Notes: generated by a model from the sequence alone, not told the origin. A stretch of DNA of 50,634 nucleotides from Armatimonadota bacterium (GCA_026392115.1 JAPLCQ010000105.1:1-50634); one strand, 5' to 3'. Counted from the first letter of the stretch, positions 37,264 to 46,371 are shown. Numbers and translations: made by a program.

Positions 37264-38243
37264 CAGGGCGCGTCGCGGTAGACCTGCGCCACCACTTCCT
37301 CGATGGGCCGGTCCGCCACCGTGAGGTCGCGAATGGGGAAGGCCGACGCGGCCCGTGCGATCAGCTCGTGCGTGGCTACCTGCTCGGGGTCGTACTCCAG
37401 CCAGAGCCGGTCGCCCTCGCGGCGGACCAACTCGGCTCCCTCCAGCTCCGCGTTGGCCACGCCGGCAGCCAGGTCGATCATCAACGTGCGCCTGGCGCTG
37501 CTCATGCGGCGGAGGTCGTCGATGGCGCCGTCAAGCAGCAGCGAACCGTCCGCGATGAGCAGGACGCGCCGGCAGAGGTCTTCGATATCGTCCATGTCAT
37601 GGGTGGTGAGTAGGACCGTGAGGCCCCGCTCGGCGGACCAGTCTCGGATCGCCTCGCGCAGGGCGAGCTTGGAGACGGCGTCGAGGCCGATGGTCGGCTC
37701 GTCCAGGAAGAGGATGCTGGGTCGGTGCAGCAGCGCCGCGGCCAGATCGCACCGCATCCTCAGTCCGAGGCTCAGCTGCCGCACCGGCGAGTCGAGGACC
37801 TCGGCCAGGTGGAACCGCTCCACCACGTCGGCCAGCGTCTCGTCGTAGTCGCGGCGGGCGACACCATAGATCTCGCGAAGCAGGGCGAAGGAGTCGATGA
37901 CGGGCAGGTCCCACCAGAGCTGCGTCCGTTGCCCGAAGACCACGCCGATGTGGCGGACGTGCGCGATGCGGTCGGCCCATGGGGTGCGTCCCAGCACGGT
38001 GGCCTCGCCGCCGTCGGGGTTCATGATGCCCGCGATGATCTTGATCGCCGTGGACTTGCCCGCGCCGTTGGGCCCGATACAGCCGACGATCTGGCCCGCC
38101 TCGATGTCGAACGTGATGCCCTTCAGGGCTTCGACGGTGCGGGTGCGGCGGTGGAGGAGGTCCCTCAGGGCGCCGAAGGGGCCACTGGACCGCAGCGGTG
38201 CGCGGAAGCTCTTGCGGAGGCCGCGGACCTCAATCTGCGCCAC
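37263..38243 (-). CDS. ABC exporter ATPase (COG4586-like)
   Basis: A 326-residue ATPase. Walker A IGPNGAGKST, the subfamily marker VVFGQRTQLWWDLPV, signature QLSLGLRMRCDLAAALL, Walker B ILFLDEPTIGLD and the switch THDMDDIE are present. The GQRTQLWWDLP phrase is typical of the COG4586 group that pairs with COG4587 and COG3694 permeases, both present downstream, one of them broken. It starts at GTG with no strong Shine-Dalgarno, 12 nt after the anti-sigma-like gene, so it may depend on translation of that gene. Confidence 0.93.
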   Translation of the reverse strand: MAQIEVRGLRKSFRAPLRSSGPFGALRDLLHRRTRTVEALKGITFDIEAGQIVGCIGPNGAGKSTAIKIIAGIMNPDGGEATVLGRTPWADRIAHVRHIGVVFGQRTQLWWDLPVIDSFALLREIYGVARRDYDETLADVVERFHLAEVLDSPVRQLSLGLRMRCDLAAALLHRPSILFLDEPTIGLDAVSKLALREAIRDWSAERGLTVLLTTHDMDDIEDLCRRVLLIADGSLLLDGAIDDLRRMSSARRTLMIDLAAGVANAELEGAELVRREGDRLWLEYDPEQVATHELIARAASAFPIRDLTVADRPIEEVVAQVYRDAP

Positions 38244-38255
38244 GGTCGGCCCGCG

Positions 38256-39179
38256 CTAGAAGCGGCTGCGGACGAGCGACACCGTGGCCTCGCGGCGGCC
38301 GTCGTGCCCGGTTTCCCATGTGTCGGGTAGCGGCTCCATGGCGGCTCGCGAGGATCGGATCGACGCCAGAGTGGCGACCACGCCGTCGGCCAGTCCGCTG
38401 GACTGCGCCGCCGACAGCACCACCACGGGTGCGGCAGTGGCCCGAGGCTCCGATGGCATTTCGTCGGACTCAAGCCACTCATCATCAGTGAGCATGGCCT
38501 GCGGCTCCGTGTCGGCTCGGCGTTCGGCGGCGGGCTGCGCCGTGGCCACGGTGCGCAACGCCGCGGGTTCGACCGGATCGGCGCTCAGCGTTGCGGTCGT
38601 CGGCCACCGGAGGACGGCGTAGGAGACGGCGGGGCGACGGGCGCGGGTAGGCGCCTCGCGGACGTCGGCGAGCTCCGTGCGTTCGACAGTGGAGCGAACC
38701 GGCTGCTCGGCGAAGGCCGTGGCGGAGACGGGGCGCACGACAGGCGCCGCGGCCGGCTCGGCGGACGCCACGGATGCCTGCACGGCGGGTTGCGTCAGAC
38801 GGCGCCAGAGCGCGATCATCGGGTGCGGCCGGGAGATGAACGATGCGTCCAGCCATGCGGACCCGGGTTTGTGGGCCACGACCAGCGTGAGCGCCGCCGC
38901 GCAGGCGCCGCACGCACCGGCCAGCGCGATGCGGCGATGCACGGCCCGGCGTCGGCGACCGTCTACCGTGGCGCTGAGGATGGCGCCGCGAAGCCCCGGA
39001 GGGACCGCCGGCTCCACCTCGTCCTGCTCGTTGGAGGCGATCCAGACGGCCATCTGGAGCGCCTGCCTGCACTGCGAACACCGCTCCAGATGCTGGTGCG
39101 CCGCGGCCAGCTCGTCGGCGGACGACCCCGCGGCGAGGAGCGCGGCCAGGGTGCGGTTTTGGTGCTTGCAGCGTTCCAT
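38256..39179 (-). CDS. Anti-sigma-factor-like protein with zinc-finger motif
   Basis: A 307-residue probable inner-membrane protein. The N-terminus has a zinc-binding anti-sigma-type motif, His30-x3-Cys34-x2-Cys37 in HQHLERCSQC. After a basic stretch (RRRRAVHRR) comes one hydrophobic helix, about residues 84-102. The rest, about 200 residues, is Ala/Pro/Glu/Arg-rich and of low complexity, likely extracytoplasmic. No ECF sigma gene is adjacent, unlike normal pairs. ATG 39179 begins the finger domain; the longer frame overlaps dapB. It lies between dapB (98 nt) and the exporter ATPase (12 nt). Confidence 0.7.
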   Translation of the reverse strand: MERCKHQNRTLAALLAAGSSADELAAAHQHLERCSQCRQALQMAVWIASNEQDEVEPAVPPGLRGAILSATVDGRRRRAVHRRIALAGACGACAAALTLVVAHKPGSAWLDASFISRPHPMIALWRRLTQPAVQASVASAEPAAAPVVRPVSATAFAEQPVRSTVERTELADVREAPTRARRPAVSYAVLRWPTTATLSADPVEPAALRTVATAQPAAERRADTEPQAMLTDDEWLESDEMPSEPRATAAPVVVLSAAQSSGLADGVVATLASIRSSRAAMEPLPDTWETGHDGRREATVSLVRSRF

Positions 39180-39277
39180 GGTCGAAGATCCTGAAGGTCG
39201 CCGGGGTGTTGCCCTCGTGCGCCAACTACATAGATGCGCCCCGGCGGCTCTTCGTTCCCGGTCAACCGGCAAGAGGC

Positions 39278-40099
39278 CTAAGCCGGGCTCCCCTGACCCA
39301 CCATGACATGCTCGAGGCCTACTCGGAGGCCCCGCACCGCGCCGATCCGTCGGATTGCCAGCACGACGCCTGGCATGAACGAGCGCCGGTCGATGCTGTC
39401 GTGCCGGATCGAGAGCGTCTGCCCCAGGGCGCCGAAGAGCACCTCCTGATGCGCCACCAGGCCGGGCAGGCGGATGCTGTGTACCGGCACGCCGTCGGGG
39501 CTCGCGCCGCGCGCGCCGGGCGACTTCTCGATCTGCCCTTCCGGCATGGGCAGTTGGCCGGTGCGGACCCGTGCGATGCGCGCCGCCGTCTCCATGGCGG
39601 TCCCGGAGGGGGAGTCGAGCTTCCTCTCGTGGTGGAGTTCGATCACCTCCACGTCGGGCATGTACCGCGCCGCCTCTTCGGCGAAGCGCATCATGAGCAC
39701 GGCTCCGATGGCGAAGTTGGGGGCCACCAGCAGTCCCAGCCCGGCCTCCTCGGCCACCGCGCCCAGCCGGTCGCGCTCGGCGGGATCGATGCCCGTGGAC
39801 CCGACCACGGCGCGGCACCCCTGCCGCAGGGCGGCCTCGATGTTGCCCACCGCCGACCGGGCCGGTGAGAACTCCACCAGCACATCGGCGCGTCCCGCCA
39901 GCCGTGCCTCGCCGACCGATCCCGCCACCGCGACGCCCAGCGAACCGATGCCCGCGAGCTCCCCGATGTCGGACCCGCTCGCCGCGGGGTCGATGGCCGC
40001 GACCAGCGCCAGGCCCTCGGCCTCGTGTACGGCTCGCACGACCTCCAGGCCCATGCGGCCCGCGGCTCCCGATACGGCGACTCGGATCTCCTGGCTCAT
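39278..40099 (-). CDS. dapB: 4-hydroxy-tetrahydrodipicolinate reductase
   Basis: A 273-residue DapB, the NAD(P)H-dependent step of the lysine/diaminopimelate pathway. The N-terminal dinucleotide loop VSGAAGRMG, VLVEFSPARS, STGIDPAERDRL, and the catalytic ELHHERKLDSPSGTA (His-His and Lys) are present, and the C-terminus has SIRLPGLVAHQEVLFG. Length is normal. ATG 40099 overlaps the M16 protease stop by 4 nt (ATGA), so the two are translated together. Confidence 0.96.
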   Translation of the reverse strand: MSQEIRVAVSGAAGRMGLEVVRAVHEAEGLALVAAIDPAASGSDIGELAGIGSLGVAVAGSVGEARLAGRADVLVEFSPARSAVGNIEAALRQGCRAVVGSTGIDPAERDRLGAVAEEAGLGLLVAPNFAIGAVLMMRFAEEAARYMPDVEVIELHHERKLDSPSGTAMETAARIARVRTGQLPMPEGQIEKSPGARGASPDGVPVHSIRLPGLVAHQEVLFGALGQTLSIRHDSIDRRSFMPGVVLAIRRIGAVRGLRVGLEHVMVGQGSPA

Positions 40100-41358
40100 G
40101 CTGCCTCCTCGGCCGCCGCGAGCCTTGCGAAGGGCCCGATGGCGGTGGTGGTGAGGCCGTCCGGATCCAGTCCGGCGGCGGCGACCTGCTGCACGTCGTC
40201 CAGCGTCACGGCGTTGATGCGCTTGGCGAATTCGTCCAACGAGGGCACGTAACCAAAGCTCAGGATCGACTTGCCCAGCCGCATCATGCGGGCGCTCATT
40301 CCCTCGAGGCCCAGGATCAGCGAGCCGCGCACCTGGTTCTTGGCCTTCGCCACCTCGTCCGGCGTGAGGCCCTCCCGCCGCACCTTGGCCAGCTCCGCGT
40401 GGACCAGCTCCAGCACCTGGTCGTAGGTATCGGGGCTGGTTCCGCCATAGACGGTGAAGTAGCCGCAGTCCTGGAAGACGGTCAGGTAGGAGCCGATGGA
40501 GTAGGCCAGCCCGCGCTTCTCCCGGATTTCCTGGAATAGGCGCGAGCTCATGTTGCCGCCCAGCACCATGTCGAGGATGGTGAGCGGGAAGCGGCGGACG
40601 TCGTGCTGTCCGGCGCCGTCGCCGCCAAGGCAGAAGTGGACCTGCTCCGTGCGCTTCCGTACGCTCTTGCTCAGTCGCGAGACGTGCGGCGGCTTGCGGT
40701 TCTTCCGCTTGGAGGCTCCCGCGTGGCCGCCCAGCATCTGCGACGCCAGCTCCACGATCCGCTCGTGCGGCACGTTGCCGGCCGCCGCCACCACCATCCG
40801 GTCCGGCGTGTAGTTCTCGGCCAGGTAGGCGCGCACGGCCGCGTCGTCCAGCTCGGCCACGGTCCGCGCCGTGCCCAGCACCGGCCGGCCCAGCGGGTGC
40901 CGCTTCCATAGCGTCTGCGTGAAGACATCGTGGATGATGTCGTCCGGCGTGTCCTCGTAGCGCTTGATCTCCTCGAGCACCACGTTGCGCTCCAGCGCCA
41001 GTTCGTCGGGGTCGAGCCTGGACGCCAGGAGCATGTCGCTCAGCACGTCCATGGCGACCTCGGCGTCCTCGGCCAGCGACTTCACGTAGAAGCAGGTGCA
41101 CTCCTTATCCGTGAAGGCGTTCAGCGACCCCCCGCGCGACTCGATGGCCTCGGCGATCTGCTGCGCGTTGCGCTTCTCCGTGCCCTTGAAGAGCATATGC
41201 TCGATGAAGTGCGAGATCCCCCGAACGCCGGCGGGCTCGTCCACCGATCCGGCATCCACCCAGAGCCCCAGCGAGAGGCTCTGCACGTGCGACGCGGTTT
41301 CCGATACGACCCGGACGCCGTTGGGAAGGGTGCTGAGTTGTATGGCCTCAGAGGGCAT
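40096..41358 (-). CDS. M16-family zinc protease (processing peptidase type)
   Basis: A 420-residue M16B peptidase. The inverted zinc motif HFIEH is at residues 50-54, with the distal Glu in LERNVVLEEIKRYEDTPDD; the C-terminal half has MVLGGNMSSRLFQEIREKRGLAYSIGS, the family arginine-tyrosine pair. Relatives such as YmxG of Bacillus often neighbour dapB or dpa genes, which is also seen here with dapB. AAGGA lies before ATG 41358; the longer open frame runs back through the tRNA and is not used. Confidence 0.94.
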   Translation of the reverse strand: MPSEAIQLSTLPNGVRVVSETASHVQSLSLGLWVDAGSVDEPAGVRGISHFIEHMLFKGTEKRNAQQIAEAIESRGGSLNAFTDKECTCFYVKSLAEDAEVAMDVLSDMLLASRLDPDELALERNVVLEEIKRYEDTPDDIIHDVFTQTLWKRHPLGRPVLGTARTVAELDDAAVRAYLAENYTPDRMVVAAAGNVPHERIVELASQMLGGHAGASKRKNRKPPHVSRLSKSVRKRTEQVHFCLGGDGAGQHDVRRFPLTILDMVLGGNMSSRLFQEIREKRGLAYSIGSYLTVFQDCGYFTVYGGTSPDTYDQVLELVHAELAKVRREGLTPDEVAKAKNQVRGSLILGLEGMSARMMRLGKSILSFGYVPSLDEFAKRINAVTLDDVQQVAAAGLDPDGLTTTAIGPFARLAAAEEAA

Positions 41359-41396
41359 GGATGGTCCTTTGGCTGCCGGGAGGCAGCGAACAGAAA

Positions 41397-41424
41397 GCGG
41401 CCTCGGCATCGGAGCCGAGGCCGC
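41397..41424 (-). terminator. Intrinsic terminator of tRNA-Gly
   Basis: A perfect 11-bp stem (41397-41407 with 41414-41424), 6-nt loop, followed on the minus strand by TTTCTGTT. It lies 5 nt after the encoded CCA of the tRNA and just upstream of the M16 protease gene. Confidence 0.88.
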
Positions 41425-41429
41425 ATGAA

Positions 41430-41504
41430 TGGAGCGGGAAACGGGACTCGAACCCGCGACCCTCTGCTTGGGAAGCAGATGCTCTACCACTGAGCTATTC
41501 CCGC
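41430..41504 (-). tRNA. tRNA-Gly (anticodon CCC), CCA encoded
   Basis: Complete cloverleaf on the minus strand. The acceptor is GCGGGAA/TTCCCGC, the D-arm GCTC/GAGC, the anticodon stem TCTGC/GCAGA with loop TTCCCAA, and the T-arm CGGG/CCCG with TTCGAGT. The anticodon CCC reads GGG. Discriminator T (plus-strand A at 41433) is followed by genomic CCA (41432-41430). Confidence 0.97.
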
Positions 41505-41808
41505 ACGAGCAGTTCCTCTTCCCGTTGATCGGTACCGCCCCCAGCATGCAGGGCAGAAGAACTGCCTCCAGTATATCCTCCGGACATCCCTCAGGTCAAG
41601 GAACGGTCTGGGTGGCGCTGTCGTTGGGGGGCGTGCCTGGGGCGGCTCTCTTGGTGGATCGCCCGGGGCGCGGGGTAGGCCTGGTCGGGGACGAACGTCT
41701 TAGTTGTGTGGAACGCTCGGAACGGAATTGCCTCTTGGGTTTCGCGCTTGCCCTATGGGCCGCCTCAAAGACACGCGCCGCCTGCCGCGCGTCACTGCGA
41801 GGCCGGTC
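41505..41808. other. Intergenic region between tRNA-Gly and the helicase fragment
   Basis: About 300 nt. It holds the tRNA-Gly promoter at 41570-41599. From 41600 to 41808 I see GC-rich sequence with no supported gene, clear hairpin or repeat. Confidence 0.5.
41570..41599 (-). promoter_or_regulatory. Sigma-70-type promoter of tRNA-Gly
   Basis: On the minus strand TTGACC (41599-41594), an 18-bp spacer and TATACT (41575-41570), 66 nt upstream of the tRNA 5' end. Confidence 0.75.
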
Positions 41809-43446
41809 CTACTCCCTTGCGACCACCGTGTCGTAGAGCCCGTAGTGGGTCAGGCCTGCGTGGCTGTCGATGCCCGTGTACCGGAGCGATGCGTCCTCGT
41901 AGCGGCGGAAGGCGAAGACGGCCTGGTTCATCTGCTCGGTGTTGAAGACGCGAAGTTGCACGAGCAGATGGAAGTCCCGCACCGTCAGGCCGGTGACCGC
42001 GTGGAACAGGTCCGGCTCCAGCCTGGTGATGACGTCCTGCAGCGTGTTCTCGCGGAAGTCGGTCAGGTACATGAACGCGGGGATCCGCGTCGCGAACTTG
42101 ATGAGCTTCTCCTGGACCTGCTTGCGCTTGGATTTGAACTCCTTTTCCTCTTCCGTCAGTTCGCGCTTCTGGTCTTTCGTTAACCCTTCGTTCTTCGCCT
42201 TCTTCTTCAGCTCCTTGACTTTATCGCTCTTGTTGATGATGGTCTCGATGATGTTGTCGCCCAGCGTCCGCCAGCCCTCGATGCGCCCGACGGCGGCCAT
42301 GGCATCGGCATTCTCCATGATGCGCCGCAGGGTGTCGTTGTCGACGTTGACGAGCAGCGCGCTCTCCCACTTGCGAGAGAGCAGCGTGGCGGAGGTGCCC
42401 GACATGGCGATATCCAGGATGCCGCCCGCGTCGATCTGCGTCATGTTCGCGCCGTCATAGGCTAGCACGGGCAGGAACGAGACGAGGTCGCGAACCGCCG
42501 TCTCCGGGTTCGGCTCGTTGGGCGATAGGCCGATGCCGTACTCCGACAACTGCCGCAACGCCCGCGTGGGCGCGAAGTCGAAGACGAAGCAGGTCGGCTT
42601 CAGCACCTCTTCGGCGTTCGGATCGTCGCCGTTGGGGTTCCTGATGGACCAGGGCGACTGCACCCGGAACGCGGCCTGGAAGTAGGTCTCCGGCGACTTG
42701 AGGTTGCGCAGCATTAAGATCGACGACCACTGCGGCACCGTGACGCCCGTGGTCAGCTTCCCGCAGGAGAGCGTGATGGTCTTGGTCTCGAAGCCGCCCC
42801 CGATGGCCTTGCGCACCGGCGGCAGCGCCTCCAACCCGATGCCTGCGGAGGCGCCGGCGGCAACCACCACCTGGTAGGCGTGCCAGAAGTTGTTGTGCCG
42901 CTCGGCAAGCAGGTGCGCCATGGCGTGACAGGCCGCCACGTTGGGCAGGAACCACAGTGAGTGCTGCAGGTAGGGCAGCAGCCGCACGTCCGAGTAGGGG
43001 AACGGCGGCCGCGTGCCCGTCACCAGGCTCTCAACGGCCCTTGGCGCATACTGGCCCCGGATGATGTCGAGCCACTTCTGCACGTCGTCGGCGTGCCTGA
43101 ACCGCGCCGCCGGTCCTGCGCCCTTGGCCTCGAAGAAGGCGTTCAGATCGAACTCATCAAACTCACCGGCGCTCGCAATCGCCAGCAGCTCATCCGGCAT
43201 CTGGTAGGTCAGCAGCCGCATCTGCGGCAACGCGCCGTAGGGGTTCGGCTGGTCGGGGTGCTCGTCGGCGTAGTTCTCTTTCGCGCGCTGCTCGTCGGTG
43301 TAGGTCCAGTTGTAGATTTGCTCCTCGATGAACTCGCCCGTTGCCAGCGCGCGGAAGGGCGTGCCGGAGAGGTAGAGGTACGCTCGCGTCGTGATGGGGA
43401 GGAACAGGGCGTCGCGCTCGGAGAGCAAGCTAAGGTCGTCGTTCAC
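41809..43446 (-). pseudogene. R-M helicase/nuclease, C-terminal fragment
   Basis: A frame of 545 residues carrying the C-terminal half of a superfamily 2 restriction helicase. It begins in mid-domain: shortly after its start it has motif III-like YLYLSGTPFRAL, then FIEEQIYNWTYTDEQRAK. Later come motif V/VI segments (LSCGKLTTGVTVPQW and TYFQAAFRVQSPW) and a charged coiled-coil-like stretch near residues 410-455. It may be started by the GTG at 43446, which overlaps the N-part stop as GTGA. The motif II (DExH) region expected just before is absent, so even a coupled pair would lack ATPase chemistry. Confidence 0.82.
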
Positions 43447-44069
43447 GCCCACCCGTCGAAGTCGACATGCGACTCCAGGTCGGTCTGCCAGGCATCCTCG
43501 ACGGCGGGCTTGAAGGTGACGACGAGGATGCGCATGGCCCCCAGCGCCCTCGCCAGTTGGTAGGCGGCGAAGGTCTTGCCGAAGCGCATCTTCGCGTTCC
43601 ATAGGAAGCGCGGGACCGCCGCCTTGTCCTCGGCCCACCGCGACCGGTAGTAGGCGCGGGTCTGCTCCACGGCCTCGGCCTGTTCGTGGCGCATGGCGAA
43701 CGCGGCATGGTGCGTGCCGCCGAACCGCCGACCCGTACGAAGCTCGGTGAGCACGGTCCGCACGTCGTCGGCCGTGCAGCGCATCCACTCCAGTTCGGCG
43801 TTCTCGAGTCCCTTCCGCGCCAGCGCCGCGCGCACGTCGTGGTCGCTGAAGAGTGTGCCGTCCTCGCGCTCGGCCGGCTCGTCCAGCACGATCGTGTACC
43901 GCTTGATGGCCGCGGTCTTCAGCTGCTCGGCGACCCTCTGCCGCACGTCGCGGGTGGTCTGGCCCACCTTCAGGAGACCCGAATGCGCCTCATCGCCGAT
44001 GGAGTAGGCGTAGATGCGGGGGCGAGCTTCCGGCCGCGGCGCCAGGATATCGTCGATGGGTTTAGGCAT
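43443..44069 (-). pseudogene. R-M helicase/nuclease, N-terminal fragment (T5orf172/GIY-YIG-like)
   Basis: The first 208 residues of the same enzyme. A T5orf172/GIY-YIG-like nuclease domain spans about 18-70 (IYAYSIGDEAHSGLLKVGQTT), then a Q-motif-like RHEQAEAVEQT and the helicase motif I KMRFGKT at about 160-166 followed by ILVVTF. The protein stops at HVDFDGWA; intact relatives continue with ~60-90 residues including the DExH motif before SGTPFRA, here missing. So a deletion with frameshift has removed motif II. The ATG overlaps the methyltransferase stop by 8 nt, keeping the operon order. Confidence 0.82.
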
Positions 44070-45681
44070 CAGCTGGGTCCATGGGTCGTATTAAAGTCTC
44101 AATATAGGCGATTTCATTGCTATCAAGGCCATACTTGGCGTAGAGATCCTCATCAGTCCACGCCTTGGAGAAGTCCTGGATAGGAACGAACGAGTAGGCT
44201 GAGCGCGCCAGGTCCTGCGCCGATGATCGAGCAATCAGCAGGAATCTGAATAATCGTGTTGTGACATACGAAAAACAATTCCTAGCCGTGACCTCATCAT
44301 CATATGTCCCCAGTAGGATATAGGTTTCTGTTACCGCCGATCCTGGAGGCAGGACACCCGATCTAGACAGCACTTTTCGCTGACCATTCTTGTCCATTTG
44401 TCCGGCATGTTCCGATGACGATTTTGACGTGAACACCTTCCATTGATCGATCAAGTCCCGGCCGATAGTGACATCTGCTCGTGGCATCCACGCACGGCCG
44501 CCGCTCTGTAGCACCAGGATGTCCTCTGGCGAGCTACTCTTCGATGTTCCCCTATAAAACGTCCGCAGACCGAACGGTTTCTGAGAGCTCACCTGCCTAT
44601 CGAAGCGCTTCTCGGGCGGAAGCGCTAGGGTCTGGCCCCCCGTCTCCACTTGCATCACCTTGCGCAGAATGGGAATTGCGCCGCTGTGTCTGATGAATAC
44701 GTCTGCGCCTGGCTCAAGCAGTGGGCGTACACACTGCGAGACCGTCATTTCGCCGTCGTATTCCACTACGCAGCACTCGCCTGGATTATCGCGATTCCAC
44801 AGGAAATAACATATACCTCCTGCTACATCAACGGATTGAAATACATGGCGACTATCCGCATAGTCAACGATATGGCGCAAGCGCGAATCCGCCAGCATGT
44901 CTTGACGGAACTCATCCAAACCTCGACCACCGAAGAGCCAGCGCGATGGGATCACCATTGTCAGGAAGCGCGGGTCCAGCGATTGGGCCTGCCTGACGAA
45001 CTGATGGTAGATCGGCACCGCGCTCGCGCCGAATCCGCCATCGTCCAGTTGGTAGGGTGGGTTGCCGATGATCACGTCAAACTGCATATCGCCCCCAAAG
45101 AGCTCGGCCACGCGAGCCCGGACATTGTCAGTGTGGATGAACGCGTATGCGTGCGACTCGAGTGTCTCGCCACGGTCAAGGGTCCTCTGGCTTGCACCAC
45201 AGTGGGCGCACCTACCTCCATCCCAGGCATGCTCAGTGCGTTGGTACCAGACGTTGCCGTCGTCGGTAGCGAACCCCCGTGCGACGGAGTGCTCTCCTTG
45301 GGCGTGTTTGGAGCAGTAGAGGCTCCGGCGCGCCAGCAGGCTCGTCATCCGCGTGATGCCGATGCCGAAGACCTGCTGGGTGAGGATGTGGCCGACGCGC
45401 TCCTCTAGGCTCGGCATGGCGGCGGCCAGCCCGTGCGTGAGGCGGCCCGTGATCTCCCGGAGGAAGACGCCGGACTTGGCGCATGGGTCGAGGAAACGGA
45501 CCGATCTGTCGGCCCAGAGGTCGGCCCCGCCATGGTCGGCGGCCCAGGCGTCGGCCAGCGTATCGAGCATTCGGTTGGCGAACTCCGGCGGCGTGAAGAC
45601 CTCGTCGTTGGAGAGGTTCGCGATGCAGGTCAGCACGTCCGGGTTGCGGCCGCGCAGAGCAAAGCTGGACTGGGTGGTCAT
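44062..45681 (-). CDS. Eco57I-type adenine-specific DNA methyltransferase
   Basis: A 539-residue N6-adenine DNA methyltransferase. The SAM motif I is FLDPCAKSGVFL (about 64-74) and the catalytic motif IV NPPY at 207-210. Between them an insert with Cys123, His126 and the pair Cys158/Cys161 looks like a zinc site. The C-terminal 250 residues, probably the target-recognition part, are encoded by visibly AT-richer DNA (about 44.08-44.9 kb), a sign of transfer or of a fast-evolving specificity domain. GGGAGGG is six bases before the ATG. Its helicase partner is encoded next and is broken. Confidence 0.9.
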   Translation of the reverse strand: MTTQSSFALRGRNPDVLTCIANLSNDEVFTPPEFANRMLDTLADAWAADHGGADLWADRSVRFLDPCAKSGVFLREITGRLTHGLAAAMPSLEERVGHILTQQVFGIGITRMTSLLARRSLYCSKHAQGEHSVARGFATDDGNVWYQRTEHAWDGGRCAHCGASQRTLDRGETLESHAYAFIHTDNVRARVAELFGGDMQFDVIIGNPPYQLDDGGFGASAVPIYHQFVRQAQSLDPRFLTMVIPSRWLFGGRGLDEFRQDMLADSRLRHIVDYADSRHVFQSVDVAGGICYFLWNRDNPGECCVVEYDGEMTVSQCVRPLLEPGADVFIRHSGAIPILRKVMQVETGGQTLALPPEKRFDRQVSSQKPFGLRTFYRGTSKSSSPEDILVLQSGGRAWMPRADVTIGRDLIDQWKVFTSKSSSEHAGQMDKNGQRKVLSRSGVLPPGSAVTETYILLGTYDDEVTARNCFSYVTTRLFRFLLIARSSAQDLARSAYSFVPIQDFSKAWTDEDLYAKYGLDSNEIAYIETLIRPMDPADA

Positions 45682-45717
45682 GGGTTCCCTCCCTGGGCGG
45701 TGGCGGCGCGAACGTCA

Positions 45718-45743
45718 GGGCGGGTTTGAATCCCGCCCCTACG
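45718..45743 (+). repeat. REP palindrome, copy 1 (contains RAYT stop codon)
   Basis: GGGCGGGTTTGA-type REP with the complementary arm CCCGCCCCTACG; the minus-strand TAG of the RAYT gene (45741-45739) is inside its right arm. Confidence 0.9.
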
Positions 45744-45983
45744 AGGATGGTGCCCAGTTGATTGGGTTGTCATGGTCGAACTGCCATCGTATTGGATTGT
45801 CCATGATGTATTCGCGAATTCGATTGAGCGAGTCCTCATCGCGAATGATATGTTCGTAGTAGTTGCGTTGCCACACTGGCGTACCGGGGCTGTTCATCTG
45901 CTGGTTGATGCTGCGGGACGAATATGTCTTGAAGGCGCGAACGATCTCCGGGAGCCCATGCCGGGGCGGCTCGCCAGCGGGCC

Positions 45984-46008
45984 GGGCGGGTTTGAAACGC
46001 GCCCCTAC
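45984..46008 (+). repeat. REP palindrome, copy 2 (inside RAYT coding sequence)
   Basis: Same element with one mismatch in the stem (GCGCCCC). It encodes RAYT residues 114-122 (VGARFKPAR) in frame. Confidence 0.9.
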
Positions 46009-46057
46009 CACCCCGTTACCCTCATCGTGGCCTGAGCCAATAGCCTGGTCTACCACC

Positions 46058-46082
46058 GTAGGGGCGGGTTTCAAACCCGCCC
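46058..46082 (-). repeat. REP palindrome, copy 3 (inverted, inside RAYT coding sequence)
   Basis: GTAGGGGCGGG with arm CCCGCCC in the opposite orientation to copy 2, 49 nt away, forming a BIME-like pair. It encodes RAYT residues 89-97 (RAGLKPAPT) in frame. Confidence 0.9.
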
Positions 46083-46371
46083 TCGGCATAATAATGCAAT
46101 GCACATGGTTTGGCATAACCGTAAACGCATCCAATGTCACATGCGGATAGTGTTCTGGCAGGCAACGCCAGGTCGTCTCCGCGCATGCACCGGCCTCGGT
46201 GGGCTCCATATGGCCATTGACCACGTCGCCGAACAGGCACGCGCGATCCTGTGCACAGATCGTGACGAAGTACGCCCCGGCCTGCGTGTAGTCGTAGTCG
46301 CTCAGGCGGATCGACCGGCGACGGTGGTCGTCGCCTGGGTAGATCATGAGGTCCCCTTTCGCATGCCGTTC

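Larger units (their letters stand above)
45739..46347 (-). mobile_element. REP-associated tyrosine transposase (RAYT)
   Basis: A 202-residue Y1/HUH transposase of the TnpA-REP type, which processes REP palindromes as single strands. HUH motif NHVHCII at 80-86 (His81, His83); catalytic Tyr163/164 in WQRNYYEHIIRDE; C-terminus NPIRWQFDHDNP. Between them residues ~88-130 are an insert that relatives lack or vary, built largely from two REP copies translated in frame. ATG 46347 starts the usual YDYTQAGAYFVTICAQDR region and has AGGGGA upstream. Six REP copies flank or lie in the gene. It separates the two methyltransferase genes of the R-M locus. Confidence 0.9.

Noticed and set aside
39278-41101. 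A long 607-codon version of dapB
   Set aside because: The N-terminal ~330 codons are an out-of-frame shadow of the M16 protease; the conserved DapB N-terminus begins at 40099.
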